From contig NZ_BAZF01000004.1 in assembly GCF_000813145.1 (NCBI RefSeq), positions 124,001 through 188,000 on the forward strand: 64,000 nucleotides of DNA. The letters run 5' to 3'. How positions within the stretch are numbered: the stretch's first letter is position 1; each line of letters opens with the position of its first letter. The notes below the pieces were generated by a model. That model did no database searches. It saw nothing but the letters and a program-made list of their open reading frames with translations, and was not told the origin of the DNA. Of the stretch, positions 9,349-18,714 are shown piece by piece. The translations under genes and the position numbers were made by a program. The stretch is from Geobacter sp. OR-1. Lineage in GTDB: Bacteria; Desulfobacterota; Desulfuromonadia; Geobacterales; DSM-12255.

Positions 9349-9738
9349 ATGGGCGAGGCAAGGAGATTCACCAGAATACCGTATCAGTCCGAGGTCCTCA
9401 TGAATGCCAACGGGCAGTGGTTTCGAGGCCTGTCGGAAAACCTTTCGCTTTACGGGATTTACATAAAGGCCAATGAAAAATTCGATGTAGACGCCGTTGT
9501 CGAACTGACCATCTACCTGCCGGAGAGCGGCGAGGCAATGAACGACGACAATTACATTGACGTGAACAGCATCGTAGTCCGGCAAGACCCTGATGGAATC
9601 GGTTGCGAATTCAGGCAGGTAGATGTCGATGCGTTCCTCAATCTGAAAAACGTTATCAGCTCCAGATGCGAAAACAAGACCCTTGTCATGGACGAGTTCT
9701 ACAGTTACTTGTCACGCAAGGAGCTGATGGCTTCCTGA
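9349..9738 (+). CDS. PilZ-domain protein (putative c-di-GMP receptor)
   Basis: PilZ domains bind cyclic di-GMP and pass the signal to motility, polysaccharide or pilus machinery. The 129-residue protein is a single PilZ domain. It has an RxxxR-type motif at the N terminus (RRFTR, residues 5-9) and the N-x-S-x2-G motif NLSLYG at residues 31-36, followed by beta strands containing VELTIYLP and IGCEFRQVD. The start ATG at 9349 is preceded by GCGAGGGAAGAAAA. It stands alone on the plus strand, tail to tail with the ChaN-like gene (stop codons 5 bases apart). Its target cannot be told from context, though a large polysaccharide region lies further along. Confidence 0.88.
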   Translation: MGEARRFTRIPYQSEVLMNANGQWFRGLSENLSLYGIYIKANEKFDVDAVVELTIYLPESGEAMNDDNYIDVNSIVVRQDPDGIGCEFRQVDVDAFLNLKNVISSRCENKTLVMDEFYSYLSRKELMAS

Positions 9739-9742
9739 ACCA

Positions 9743-10597
9743 TCACATTCTAGTCAAATAATCCGCGTCCCCTTTCTGCAGAGATTCAGCAGCAAGCTCA
9801 TGCAGAAACGGCATCACTATTTTCACTTGCATCGGCTTTATTGAGGCGAGCTCATCAGGTATCCCCCTGCGCATGGCATGCCCCACTCCGGTTACGACCA
9901 CCACTACCCGGTCCGGATTTCTGTCCAGATAATCCGACAGGGTATAGGCCATAAATTTGTTTCGGAGCTGCTGCGCCTCGCAAAAATGAATGAATGTCGC
10001 TTCATCGTTGCTGTGCCACACGAAATTTCTGCGGATAAAGTTCATGTACGGCTTGTCTACGCTGCATGAGACATCAGGAGGCAAAAATCGTTTTTCTTCC
10101 TGAGTGAGAGCCTTGAACCCCTGCCTATATACCTTTTGCATGATGTTATCCGGCGCATTGAGAGCAAGCAACGGGATGCCGCTATTTCTGGCATACAGGA
10201 AAATCGAGTCATAAAGTTCCCAGGGAAGTGTCCAGTTGTTCCGGTACTGGTTCATGAATTCCAGGACACCGAGATCCCCGTTGATCCACATGTTCAGATA
10301 GCCCTGGTTTTGGGCGCGAAACATCTCCAGGGCTACGGTAATCTTGGCCCCGGAGCGATGCAGCCATTTTATGATCTCCAGTTGCAGCTGGTGGTGAGAC
10401 GGATTGTCGTGAAGTTCGCCGATGAAAACCACCCGGGAGGTGCGGAGATCGGTCAGCATTTCATGAAACCCTATCCTGCGGCCGTCCGCAGCCCGCTCAA
10501 ACGGCGCCTCAGGCGCCACTCTCCCGCTTGTCATACATCCTGAAATCAGAATAGAGATTAACAGCAAAGCCAGCCTGGTTGAAAAATGCATGTTCAT
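9743..10597 (-). CDS. ChaN-like haem-binding lipoprotein
   Basis: The protein resembles the ChaN/PF04187 family of iron-regulated or haem-binding lipoproteins. It begins with a lipoprotein signal ending LISGC (Cys21), so it is probably membrane-anchored in the periplasm. The family core VVFIGELHDNPSHHQLQ follows near residues 55-71, then EMFRAQNQ, and a late GVGHAMRRGIPDEL segment whose His may be a ligand. The ATG at 10597 overlaps the hpnI stop as ATGA; a second ATG at 10591 has slightly better spacing from GGGGG and is an alternative. The coupling to hpnI is unusual. I infer an envelope role, but no direct link between haem binding and hopanoids is known to me. Confidence 0.8.
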   Translation of the reverse strand: MNMHFSTRLALLLISILISGCMTSGRVAPEAPFERAADGRRIGFHEMLTDLRTSRVVFIGELHDNPSHHQLQLEIIKWLHRSGAKITVALEMFRAQNQGYLNMWINGDLGVLEFMNQYRNNWTLPWELYDSIFLYARNSGIPLLALNAPDNIMQKVYRQGFKALTQEEKRFLPPDVSCSVDKPYMNFIRRNFVWHSNDEATFIHFCEAQQLRNKFMAYTLSDYLDRNPDRVVVVVTGVGHAMRRGIPDELASIKPMQVKIVMPFLHELAAESLQKGDADYLTRM

Positions 10598-11739
10598 CCC
10601 CCCTGAACCTCTTTCATCCGGCCACCGGGCAACACCCGGTAAGAATGCCCGCGCCATACAACCATGTTGCCGAGAAATGCCAATCCCCAGGTCACCGAAG
10701 CCAGCAAATCCCGAAAGGGGAGCAGCCAGAGATATCGGGGCAGCAACCGGTCAGAAATAAATCGCCTGCTGAAAATAAGCCCGGAAAGAGACCGGACCGC
10801 ATATAGCATGATTACGGCGGCAACTCCGGATGGCCATCCTCCGGATATCAGTGCCGCAACCGAGGCGACTGCCGGTTGCGTGATCCCGGAAGCAAAATAC
10901 CCGCCGGGCCGGGAAACACGCATTGTCCGGCACCACCGAAGCTGACGGGAGAAGACCGTTGCCAGCGTCTCCCTCTTCATGACACTCTCCACGAAATAAT
11001 CCGACAGTTCGAGGCGGTATCCGGACAGGAAAACCCGGTTCCCGAGCTGGTAGTCATCGGCAAGGTAGTCGACCAGCACTGCAAAACCGCCGATCTGCTC
11101 CAGGACGTCGCGACGGACAGCCATTGAAGCGCCCAAGGCAAAGGTAAGCCCCTCCAGCCTCATAGCCATCATGACGTTCGGCACCATTTCGACCGTAAAC
11201 CCCAGCGCCTCGACGGCACTCGGCCACCCCTGCACCCCGCTGGTCCGGTAGAGTGACGTTACCAGCCCCACGGCAGGATCGGCGAACGCGGAGCAGACTT
11301 CAGCCAAGTAGCGATCCCCAACCCGGATATCGCTGTCACAGACAATTATAATATCGTACTTTGCCTTGGGAAAGGCATTCATGAGATTGCAGACCTTGTA
11401 ATTAGGCCCATAAATCCGGCCGTCCACAACGAGTTCGACATCTACCTCCGGAAACTCTGCCATAAGCCTCCGGATAACCGGCACGGCCTCGTCGTCGGCA
11501 GAGGCAACCGCAAAGACAATCTGGAAACGATCATACTTCTGCCGGCAAAATGAAGCGAAATTGTCAAAGCTTTCCGAATCCATCCCCTTGACCGGCTTGA
11601 GAATGGTTACCGGCAGCATATCAGCGGCAGCACACTTTTGACGTCGGAAATATCCGGCAGCGGCCCAGAGCGTCATCAGGGAATAGACCAGAGATGGCGC
11701 AACCAGCAGATAAGGGAAGATATCACTGAAAAAGGTCAT
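10594..11739 (-). CDS. hpnI: Hopanoid-associated GT21-type glycosyltransferase (HpnI)
   Basis: HpnI belongs to the ceramide-glucosyltransferase-like family and transfers N-acetylglucosamine to bacteriohopanetetrol in hopanoid side-chain synthesis. The 381-residue protein has an N-terminal membrane segment and KPVKGMD. The GT21 motifs follow: CDSDIRV, LADDYQLG and RQLRWCRTMR, the last being the (Q/R)xxRW signature. Three or four C-terminal membrane helices end the protein. It overlaps both neighbours by the ATGA pattern (the mnmM-like stop and the chaN start), so the three are translated in concert. It is divergent from shc. The deacetylase and cyclitol steps (hpnK, hpnJ) are not in the window. 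Confidence 0.88.
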   Translation of the reverse strand: MTFFSDIFPYLLVAPSLVYSLMTLWAAAGYFRRQKCAAADMLPVTILKPVKGMDSESFDNFASFCRQKYDRFQIVFAVASADDEAVPVIRRLMAEFPEVDVELVVDGRIYGPNYKVCNLMNAFPKAKYDIIIVCDSDIRVGDRYLAEVCSAFADPAVGLVTSLYRTSGVQGWPSAVEALGFTVEMVPNVMMAMRLEGLTFALGASMAVRRDVLEQIGGFAVLVDYLADDYQLGNRVFLSGYRLELSDYFVESVMKRETLATVFSRQLRWCRTMRVSRPGGYFASGITQPAVASVAALISGGWPSGVAAVIMLYAVRSLSGLIFSRRFISDRLLPRYLWLLPFRDLLASVTWGLAFLGNMVVWRGHSYRVLPGGRMKEVQGG

Positions 11740-12344
11740 GAGGGCCTGCGCTCTACCAGCAGGAGATAAGGAGCGGCGGTGGAACGATTCAATTGCCGGT
11801 GCCGCCAGACGTTGAAATCATGCGGCGGAAGAGCGGCGGCCCATCGCTCCACGGCGTCCGCTTCCTCATCCCCGCCGTCATGCCCGGGATAAAGGGCAAT
11901 TGTCACTATCCCGCCAGGAACAAGCATTGACACGACCTGTTCCAGCGCCGCTACAGTTGTCTCCGCACGGGTAATGCATTTGCGGTCACCTCCGGGGAGA
12001 AACCCGAGATTGAAAACCGCGGCGCTGAGCGGTTCCGTCACCAGGCCGAGAAGGTTTTCATGCCCGACCGGGGCCAGCTCCACCCGAGAACTGCAGCCAT
12101 GCCCGGCAAGGAGGGCAGCGGTATTACTGATGGCATCCTCCTGGATGTCGAACGCCCAGACACGCCCTTCTGCGCCGACAAGTCCCGCGAGAAAGAGGGT
12201 GTCATTCCCGTTGCCGCACGTCGCGTCAACAACCCGGTCCCCCGGCCTTACCCTGCCCTTGAGGAAGTGGTGAGCCAGCGTCACAGCCCCCCTCAGATCA
12301 ACGACGTCCCTATTGTTGTCGGCAATATTACCGTCTCGCTTCAT
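11736..12344 (-). CDS. MnmM/YtqB-like SAM-dependent RNA methyltransferase
   Basis: This class I methyltransferase resembles YtqB/MnmM, which methylates the wobble uridine side chain of tRNAs in Gram-positive bacteria; older annotation calls it rRNA methylase. The 202-residue product has VVDATCGNGNDTLFLA (SAM loop, near residues 34-49), FDIQEDA (acidic ribose-binding loop), FNLGFLPGGD and a late ALYPGHDGGDEE segment, all typical of that family. The start at 12344 has AAAGGA seven bases upstream. It is the first gene of the mnmM-hpnI-chaN operon and ends inside the hpnI start (ATGA). Why an RNA modification enzyme leads a hopanoid operon is unclear; co-transcription may be incidental. Confidence 0.8.
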   Translation of the reverse strand: MKRDGNIADNNRDVVDLRGAVTLAHHFLKGRVRPGDRVVDATCGNGNDTLFLAGLVGAEGRVWAFDIQEDAISNTAALLAGHGCSSRVELAPVGHENLLGLVTEPLSAAVFNLGFLPGGDRKCITRAETTVAALEQVVSMLVPGGIVTIALYPGHDGGDEEADAVERWAAALPPHDFNVWRHRQLNRSTAAPYLLLVERRPS

Positions 12345-12507
12345 GTTGATCCTTTCAATGTTCGATGTACCACAGCTACCCATGCAAATCAACACCCCCG
12401 CTAGTTGTGTTTATCTGCATTTAGAGAAAAATGGGTGTAATTTTTCGGAATATTGTGGTATTTAATTTTATTTTTGAGAGAAAATATCCTGAAAGGTATG
12501 CAAAACC

Positions 12508-14550
12508 ATGGCGATTGCCCCCTTCAAGCACCCCATATCCCATGCTCTCACCTCGTTCAACGGGGTGACCGCCGAACAGGAAACAGTGCCGGCACCCAAA
12601 ACAGGCGCAAAGATTCACCATCTCCCCCCGTCAATATGGAAAAAACGGCCCAACGAAGCAAACAGCCCGCTGGATCAGGCGATTGAACGGACCCGCGACT
12701 TTTTTTTCCGGGAGCAGCTTCCCCAGGGGTACTGGTGGGCGGAACTGGAATCCAACGCAACCATAACCGCTGAATACTTGATGCTTTTCCATTTCATGGG
12801 GATCGTCGACAAGGCGAAAGAACGGAAGATGGCCAACTATCTTCTGCGCCAGCAAACCGCTGAAGGCTACTGGGCCATCTGGTTCGGCGGTCCCGGCGAC
12901 CTGTCCACTACCATTGAGGCCTACTTCGCGCTGAAACTGGCTGGCTACGATGCCGAGCATCCGGCCATGCTGAAGGCGCGCGAATTCATCATCTCCAAAG
13001 GTGGGATACTCAAGGCCCGGGTATTCACCAAGATATTTCTGGCGCTTTTCGGCGAATTCTCGTGGCTCGGCGTGCCTTCCATGCCGATCGAACTGATGCT
13101 GCTGCCGAACTGGGCCTATTTCAACATGTACGAGCTCTCCAGCTGGTCACGGGCAACTATAATCCCCCTGTCCATCGTCATGACCATGCGCCCGGTCCGG
13201 AAACTCCCGCCGCGTGCGCGGGTCCAGGAACTGTACGTCAGGCCCCCGCGCCCCATCGACTATACCTTCACCAAAGAAGACGGAATCTTCACCTGGAAGA
13301 ATTTTTTCATCGGTGTCGATCACCTGATGAAGGTTTATGAGGGGAATCCGATTCGCCCCTTGAAGGGGAAGGCGATGGCAGCTGCCGAAAAGTGGGTGCT
13401 GGAGCACCAGGAGCCGACCGGCGACTGGGGCGGCATTCAGCCGGCGATGCTTAACTCCGTGCTGTCACTGCACTGCCTCGGTTATGCCAACGACCACCCT
13501 GCCGTGGAAAAGGGGCTGAAGGCCCTGGACAACTTCTGCATCGAGGATGACGAAAGCCTGGTGCTCCAGTCGTGCATATCTCCGGTATGGGACACGGCGC
13601 TCGCCTTGAAAGCGCTCGTGGATGCCGGCATACCAAACGACCACCCCGCGCTGGTCAAGGCGGCCCAATGGCTTCTGGACCGCGAAGTGCGCAAGGAAGG
13701 GGACTGGAAGATCAAGAGCCCTGACCTGAAGCCGGGAGGATGGGCATTCGAATTTCTCAACGACTGGTATCCCGATGTCGATGACTCCGGTTTCGTCATG
13801 CTGGCGATCAAGGAGATCGCGGTCAAGAACGAAAAGGCCCGGGAAGGCGCCATCAAACGGGGGATTGAATGGTGCCTCGGGATGCAGAGCAAGAACGGTG
13901 GCTGGGGGGCATTCGACAAGGACAACACCAAGCACCTCCTGAACAAGATTCCGTTTGCCGACCTTGAGGCGCTCATCGACCCGCCTACCGCAGACCTTAC
14001 CGGCAGGATGATGGAACTGATGGGCTCTTTCGGTTATTCCGGAGATTTTCCCGCCGCTGCCCGCGGCCTGGAGTTCCTCAAGCGCGAGCAGGAAAAAGAC
14101 GGGTCCTGGTGGGGACGTTGGGGGGTCAATTACATCTACGGCACCTGGTCGGTCCTTTCCGGCCTGGCGGCAATCGGAGAAGACCTGTCCCAGCCCTACA
14201 TCCGCAAGGCAGTGGGGTGGATCAAATCAAAGCAGAATGATGACGGCGGCTGGGGGGAAACCTGCGAGTCCTACTACGATCCGACCCTGGCGGGTATCGG
14301 TCCGAGCACCGCATCACAGACCGGATGGGCGCTGCTGGCGCTGATGGCGGCAGGAGAGGCCAATGCTCCCGAAACGGCCAGAGGGATTCAGTACCTCCTC
14401 TCCACGCAGAAGAGTGATGGCACCTGGGATGAGGATCAGTATACCGGTACCGGTTTCCCCAAATTCTTCATGATCAAGTACCATATCTACCGCAACTGTT
14501 TTCCTCTTACCGCGCTCGGCACCTACAGGAGACTGGTTAAGGGTGAGTAA
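12508..14550 (+). CDS. shc: Squalene-hopene cyclase
   Basis: This enzyme cyclises squalene to the pentacyclic hopene in one step at the cytoplasmic membrane. The 680-residue protein has full length. Several QW repeats are visible, for example KREQEKDGSWWGRWG, KSKQNDDGGWGE and LSTQKSDGTW, plus the paired alpha/alpha barrels. The catalytic acid motif is DVDDSG at residues 423-428, where most cyclases have DxDDTA; the protonating middle Asp (Asp425) is kept. The N terminus is about 45 residues longer than the catalytic core and rich in Pro and Thr. The start ATG at 12508 follows GAAAGG at a rather long distance. It opens the shc-hpnA-dxs-hpnH series and is divergent from the mnmM-hpnI-chaN operon across a 160-base AT-rich gap. 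Confidence 0.97.
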   Translation: MAIAPFKHPISHALTSFNGVTAEQETVPAPKTGAKIHHLPPSIWKKRPNEANSPLDQAIERTRDFFFREQLPQGYWWAELESNATITAEYLMLFHFMGIVDKAKERKMANYLLRQQTAEGYWAIWFGGPGDLSTTIEAYFALKLAGYDAEHPAMLKAREFIISKGGILKARVFTKIFLALFGEFSWLGVPSMPIELMLLPNWAYFNMYELSSWSRATIIPLSIVMTMRPVRKLPPRARVQELYVRPPRPIDYTFTKEDGIFTWKNFFIGVDHLMKVYEGNPIRPLKGKAMAAAEKWVLEHQEPTGDWGGIQPAMLNSVLSLHCLGYANDHPAVEKGLKALDNFCIEDDESLVLQSCISPVWDTALALKALVDAGIPNDHPALVKAAQWLLDREVRKEGDWKIKSPDLKPGGWAFEFLNDWYPDVDDSGFVMLAIKEIAVKNEKAREGAIKRGIEWCLGMQSKNGGWGAFDKDNTKHLLNKIPFADLEALIDPPTADLTGRMMELMGSFGYSGDFPAAARGLEFLKREQEKDGSWWGRWGVNYIYGTWSVLSGLAAIGEDLSQPYIRKAVGWIKSKQNDDGGWGETCESYYDPTLAGIGPSTASQTGWALLALMAAGEANAPETARGIQYLLSTQKSDGTWDEDQYTGTGFPKFFMIKYHIYRNCFPLTALGTYRRLVKGE

Positions 14551-14554
14551 ATCC

Positions 14555-14640
14555 GTGAATTGTGAAGGGTGAATAGTGAATAAAAGGTATTTATTCCACC
14601 ATTCACCCTTCACCAATTTCCATTCTCCATTCACGTTCAC
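14555..14640. repeat. TTCAC/GTGAA heptad repeat, hairpin-forming
   Basis: Heptads of the form GTGAAnn run rightwards (14555-14581), then TTCACnn heptads return (14598-14640). The two halves can pair into a long hairpin with an AGG-type loop. The stretch 14555-14582 is identical over 28 bases to 43658-43685. It fills the whole gap between shc and hpnA and ends seven bases before the hpnA start, so it may attenuate or stabilise the transcript. Confidence 0.8.
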
Positions 14641-14646
14641 AAAGTT

Positions 14647-15654
14647 ATGAGAGCTTTTGTAACCGGTGCAACCGGATTCATAGGGGGCCAGCTGGTCAGG
14701 GAACTGCTGGCGGATGGCCACACGGTCAGGGTGCTGGCCAGGGCAGGATCGGACCGGAGAAACCTTGACGGCCTGGACCTGGAGATCTGCGAAGGGGACC
14801 TGCGCGACCAGGAGCTGCTCCGGAAAGGGCTCGTCGGCTGCGACGTTCTCTATCACGCTGCTGCCGACTACCGTCTCTGGACCCGGAAGCCGTCCGAGAT
14901 GTACGAGATCAACGTTGGCGGGACCAGGAACATCCTGGAGGCCGCCCTCGAAAACCGCCTCACCCGGGTCGTTTACACCAGCAGCGTCGGGACGCTGGGG
15001 AATCGGGGCGACGGGACCCCGGGCAATGAAGATACTCCCGTAACGTTTGCCGATATGGTCGGTGATTACAAGAAGAGCAAATTCCTGGCCGAAAGAGAGG
15101 CCGAGTCGTTCCTGAAACGCGGACTCCCGCTGGTCATCGTCAACCCTTCGACGCCGGTTGGCCCCGGGGACATAAAGCCAACGCCGACCGGCAAGATCAT
15201 TGTCGATTTCCTGAACGCTAGGATGCCGGCATATCTGGAAACCGGCCTCAACATCATCGACGTAGCAGACTGCGCCCGCGGCCATATACTGGCGGCAATG
15301 AAAGGGAGAATCGGCCAGAAGTATATCCTCGGCAACGAGAACCTCACGCTCTGCCGGATTTTCGAACTGCTGGAAGAGATCACGGGGCTCCCCGCGCCCA
15401 GAGTCCGGCTCCCGTATACGCCGATTCTGGTCGCCGCGCATATCAACGAGGCCATTGCCAAGATCACCGGCCGGCCGCCCCTCATCCCGCTGGCCGGGGT
15501 GCAGATGGCAAAAAAGATGATGTTTTTCGATTCCGCAAAGTCGCGCAATGAACTAGGGCTGCCGCAACGCCCGGCTCGGGCGGCACTGTCCCGCGCAGTA
15601 GACTGGTTCAGAAAATACGGCTATGTTAACACTATCAACCTCTCACAGACGTGA
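14647..15654 (+). CDS. hpnA: Hopanoid-associated sugar epimerase (HpnA)
   Basis: HpnA is an extended short-chain dehydrogenase/epimerase found in hopanoid clusters. Its exact reaction is not settled, but it is thought to act in side-chain or sugar-donor formation. The 335-residue protein has the NAD-binding GATGFIGG at residues 7-14, the HAAADYRLW segment, a YTSSVGTLG serine loop and a Y-x3-K pair (GDYKKSKFLAE) for catalysis. The ATG at 14647 follows directly on the TTCAC repeat and has no ribosome site that I can see, so translation may depend on upstream readthrough or be weak. Dxs starts 12 bases after its stop. Confidence 0.92.
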   Translation: MRAFVTGATGFIGGQLVRELLADGHTVRVLARAGSDRRNLDGLDLEICEGDLRDQELLRKGLVGCDVLYHAAADYRLWTRKPSEMYEINVGGTRNILEAALENRLTRVVYTSSVGTLGNRGDGTPGNEDTPVTFADMVGDYKKSKFLAEREAESFLKRGLPLVIVNPSTPVGPGDIKPTPTGKIIVDFLNARMPAYLETGLNIIDVADCARGHILAAMKGRIGQKYILGNENLTLCRIFELLEEITGLPAPRVRLPYTPILVAAHINEAIAKITGRPPLIPLAGVQMAKKMMFFDSAKSRNELGLPQRPARAALSRAVDWFRKYGYVNTINLSQT

Positions 15655-15666
15655 GGAGGAGACGTT

Positions 15667-17577
15667 ATGTATCCATTGCTGGAAACCATCAACAATCCGT
15701 CGGACCTCAAGCGTCTGTCATCAGAAGAACTCGTTCGGCTCTCCGGAGAGGTGCGCCGGTTCCTGCTGGAGACGGTCGCCAAAACAGGCGGGCATCTGGC
15801 GTCCAACCTCGGCGCCGTTGAACTGACTCTGGCGCTCCATTACTGTTTCGACTCGCCGACCGACCATTTCATCTGGGATGTCGGACACCAGGCCTACACG
15901 CACAAGATCATCACCGGCAGAAGGGACCAGTTCCATACGCAGCGCCAGTACCATGGGATCAGCGGCTTTCCGAAGCGGAGCGAATCACCGCACGATCCGT
16001 TCGGGGCCGGGCACTCCTCTACCTCGATATCCGCAGGGCTGGGGATGACGGTGGCAGGCGGCCTGCAAGGGCAGAGCAACAGGGTCGTGGCTGTGATAGG
16101 AGACGGCTCCCTGACCGGTGGGATGGCGTTCGAGGCGCTGAACCAGACCGGACACCTGAACAAGAACCTCATTGTCGTCCTGAACGACAACGAGATGTCG
16201 ATTTCGAAAAATGTCGGCTCATTTTCCAGCTTCATCTCGCGCAAACTGACCGGCAACTACTTCCGTGACCTGAAAAAAGAGATGAAAGGGCTGCTGGAAA
16301 ACATCCCGGCCTTTGGCGGCAATATCCTCAAATTTGCCCGGCGAGCGGAGAATTCCCTGAAAGGGTTCCTCACCCCGGGCATGCTGTTCGAGGCCCTCGG
16401 ATTCGAATATATCGGGCCGATCCAGGGACATGACCTGCCGCAGCTGATTGAAATTTTGCAGAACGTCAAGGCGCTCGAAGGACCGGTTCTGGTGCATGTA
16501 ATGACCACCAAGGGGAAAGGGTATCCGCCTGCGGAAGCAAATCCGGACCAGTTTCACGGCGTCGGGCCGTTCGATATTGCCACCGGCGCGGTTTCCGGGG
16601 GCAAGCCGAGCGGACCATCCTATACCGGGATTTTCGGCAAGACCATGATCAAGCTGGCCCGTGAAGACCGGGACATCGTCGCCATCACCGCGGCCATGCC
16701 CGACGGCACCGGGCTCTCCCCGTTTGCCAAAGAGTTTCCGGACCGGTTTTTCGACGTGGGGATTGCCGAACAGCACGCCATGACCTTTGCAGCCGGCCTG
16801 GCAGCAGAGGGGCTGAAACCGGTGACAGCGATATACTCGACCTTTACCCAGCGTGCCTATGACCAGATATTCCACGACATCTGCCTCCAGAAGCTTCCGG
16901 TTACAATCGCCCTGGACCGGGCCGGTCTGGTGGGCGACGACGGTCCGACGCACCACGGCGCCTTCGACCTCTCCTATCTCCGGCACCTGCCGGAGCTGAT
17001 CGTTATGGCTCCCAAGGACGAGAACGAGCTCCAGCATCTGCTGAAGACCGCCATCTACTCAAAATGTCCCAGCGCAATCAGGTATCCGCGCGGTAACGGC
17101 TATGGTGTAGCCCTGGACGAGGAACTCCGCGCCATCCCGATCGGCACGGGTGAGCTGTTGGCCGAAGGTGACGATGTCGCCATCCTGGCCATCGGATCGA
17201 CCGTATATCCCGCCCTTGAGGCTTCCAACCTCCTCAAGGAACAGGGGATAATGGCAACAGTCGTGAACGCCCGGTTTGTCAAGCCGCTCGACCGCGACCT
17301 GATCCTTTCGGTTGCCCGGAAGACCGGCAATATTGTGACCGTCGAGGAAAACGCCCTGATGGGGGGATTCGGCACCGCCGTGCTGGAACTTCTTGCCGAC
17401 GAAGGGGAGAAAGATATCCGCTTAAAACGGATCGGCATCCCTGACCGCTTCATCGAACAGGGCCCCCAGGCGCAGCTCCGCAGCGATCTCGGCCTTGATG
17501 GCGCCGGGATCGCCGCCACCTGTCAGGCGTTCCTGAAATCACCAACTATTGTGCCCCACCTGGCACGAGTGAAATAA
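15667..17577 (+). CDS. dxs: 1-deoxy-D-xylulose-5-phosphate synthase
   Basis: DXS condenses pyruvate and glyceraldehyde 3-phosphate with thiamine diphosphate to give DXP, the first step of the MEP isoprenoid pathway. It would supply precursors for squalene and hopanoids. The 636-residue protein has [11 protein letters not shown] (near residue 71), the GDGS...N thiamine motif (residues 145-148 and the following VVLNDN), DGPTHHG and [10 protein letters not shown] in the pyrimidine domain, and the transketolase C-terminal domain. GAGGAGGAGACGTT precedes the ATG. Its position inside the hopanoid series fits flux control into hopene. Confidence 0.97.
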   Translation: MYPLLETINNPSDLKRLSSEELVRLSGEVRRFLLETVAKTGGHLASNLGAVELTLALHYCFDSPTDHFIWDVGHQAYTHKIITGRRDQFHTQRQYHGISGFPKRSESPHDPFGAGHSSTSISAGLGMTVAGGLQGQSNRVVAVIGDGSLTGGMAFEALNQTGHLNKNLIVVLNDNEMSISKNVGSFSSFISRKLTGNYFRDLKKEMKGLLENIPAFGGNILKFARRAENSLKGFLTPGMLFEALGFEYIGPIQGHDLPQLIEILQNVKALEGPVLVHVMTTKGKGYPPAEANPDQFHGVGPFDIATGAVSGGKPSGPSYTGIFGKTMIKLAREDRDIVAITAAMPDGTGLSPFAKEFPDRFFDVGIAEQHAMTFAAGLAAEGLKPVTAIYSTFTQRAYDQIFHDICLQKLPVTIALDRAGLVGDDGPTHHGAFDLSYLRHLPELIVMAPKDENELQHLLKTAIYSKCPSAIRYPRGNGYGVALDEELRAIPIGTGELLAEGDDVAILAIGSTVYPALEASNLLKEQGIMATVVNARFVKPLDRDLILSVARKTGNIVTVEENALMGGFGTAVLELLADEGEKDIRLKRIGIPDRFIEQGPQAQLRSDLGLDGAGIAATCQAFLKSPTIVPHLARVK

Positions 17578-17591
17578 ACAACATCTTTTGA

Positions 17592-17677
17592 ACCGCAAAG
17601 GAACGAAGCACGCAAAGCACTTCCTATTAGCAGCAGTATTTGCTCAAGTTTCTTTGCCCCCTTTGCGTCTTTGCGGT
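17592..17677. repeat. CGCAAAG heptad repeat between dxs and hpnH
   Basis: CGCAAAG-type units (ACCGCAAAG, ACGCAAAG) face inverted units (CTTTGCG, CTTTGCGGT). The outer arms, 17592-17600 and 17669-17677, are perfect 9-bp complements. The element can fold on the transcript. It differs in sequence from the TTCAC repeats but has the same heptad design. Confidence 0.7.
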
Positions 17678-17715
17678 GTAAAGGTTTTCCAAAATGAAAG
17701 GACCATGAAAACCCT

Positions 17716-18714
17716 ATGCGTTTCCCCTGGCGACTCAATTACGACCTGACCAAATACATCGTTTCCAACAAGATCAACAAGGTTGAAAAATACCCGCTGG
17801 TGCTGATGCTTGAGCCGACGCACCTCTGCAACCTCGCCTGCTCCGGGTGCGGCCGGATCCGGGAATATGCCGACACCATCCAGGCGATGATGTCCCTGGA
17901 GGAGTGCCTGAAATCGGTGGATGAATGCCCGGCCCCGATCGTGACCATCACGGGTGGCGAACCGTTCCTGTATCCGCATGTCTTCGAGCTGATCGACGGA
18001 GTGCTCAAGCGGGGCAAGCATATCCAGTTCTGTACCAACGGCCTGCTGCTGGAAAACTCCCTGGACCGGATGCGGCCGCATCCGAACTTCACTCTGAACG
18101 TGCATATGGACGGCATGGAAGAGACCCATGACCGGATCCTGGAACGCAAGGGGACCTTCAAGATCGCCATCGAAGGGATCAAGAAGGCCAAGCGGCTCGG
18201 TTTCCGCGTCTGCACCAACACCACCATCTTCAAGAACAGCGATATGGTAGAGATGGAGATGCTGTTTTCCTACCTCACCGAACTCGGTGTTGACGGGCTC
18301 CTGGCCGCCCCGGGATTCGATTACGAGGATGTCGGGGAAGACCTGTTCCTGCAGCGGCGCGAGATCGAAAAGAAGTTCGCCCAGGTCTACGAGATGAGCA
18401 AACGGTTCCGCTTCTGGTCAACCCCGATGTACCTCCGGTTCCTCAAAGGGGAGAAGCAACTCCAGTGCACCCCCTGGGGCAACCCCACCAGGAACACGCA
18501 GGGGTGGAAGGCGCCCTGCTACCTCATCACCGACACCCACTACCCGACCTTCAGCGAGATGATGGCAAAGACCGACTGGAACCGTTACGGGGTGGGGAAA
18601 GACGAGCGCTGCAGCCAGTGCATGATGCACTGCGGCTTTGAACCGACCGTAGTCGGCGAGATCGCAAAGAGCTGGAAAGATGTGTGGGAAATGGCGATCT
18701 GGAATCTGACTTAG
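17716..18714 (+). CDS. hpnH: Adenosyl-hopene transferase, radical SAM (HpnH)
   Basis: HpnH adds a 5'-deoxyadenosyl group to hopene, the first step of C35 hopanoid side-chain synthesis. The 332-residue protein has the radical-SAM cluster motif C-x3-C-x2-C at Cys38, Cys42 and Cys45 within THLCNLACSGC, then TGGEPFLYP and FCTNGLLL. A C-terminal Cys cluster (CSQCMMHCGFEPT) follows, as in other HpnH proteins. The start at 17716 agrees with the family N terminus MRFPWRLNYD. It is the last of four plus-strand hopanoid genes and is followed at once by a palindromic repeat element that may end transcription. Confidence 0.95.
   Translation: MRFPWRLNYDLTKYIVSNKINKVEKYPLVLMLEPTHLCNLACSGCGRIREYADTIQAMMSLEECLKSVDECPAPIVTITGGEPFLYPHVFELIDGVLKRGKHIQFCTNGLLLENSLDRMRPHPNFTLNVHMDGMEETHDRILERKGTFKIAIEGIKKAKRLGFRVCTNTTIFKNSDMVEMEMLFSYLTELGVDGLLAAPGFDYEDVGEDLFLQRREIEKKFAQVYEMSKRFRFWSTPMYLRFLKGEKQLQCTPWGNPTRNTQGWKAPCYLITDTHYPTFSEMMAKTDWNRYGVGKDERCSQCMMHCGFEPTVVGEIAKSWKDVWEMAIWNLT

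Noticed and set aside
14314-15441. Open frame of 375 codons on the minus strand
   Set aside because: Antisense to the end of shc and most of hpnA, and it would cross the repeat hairpin. No protein features seen.
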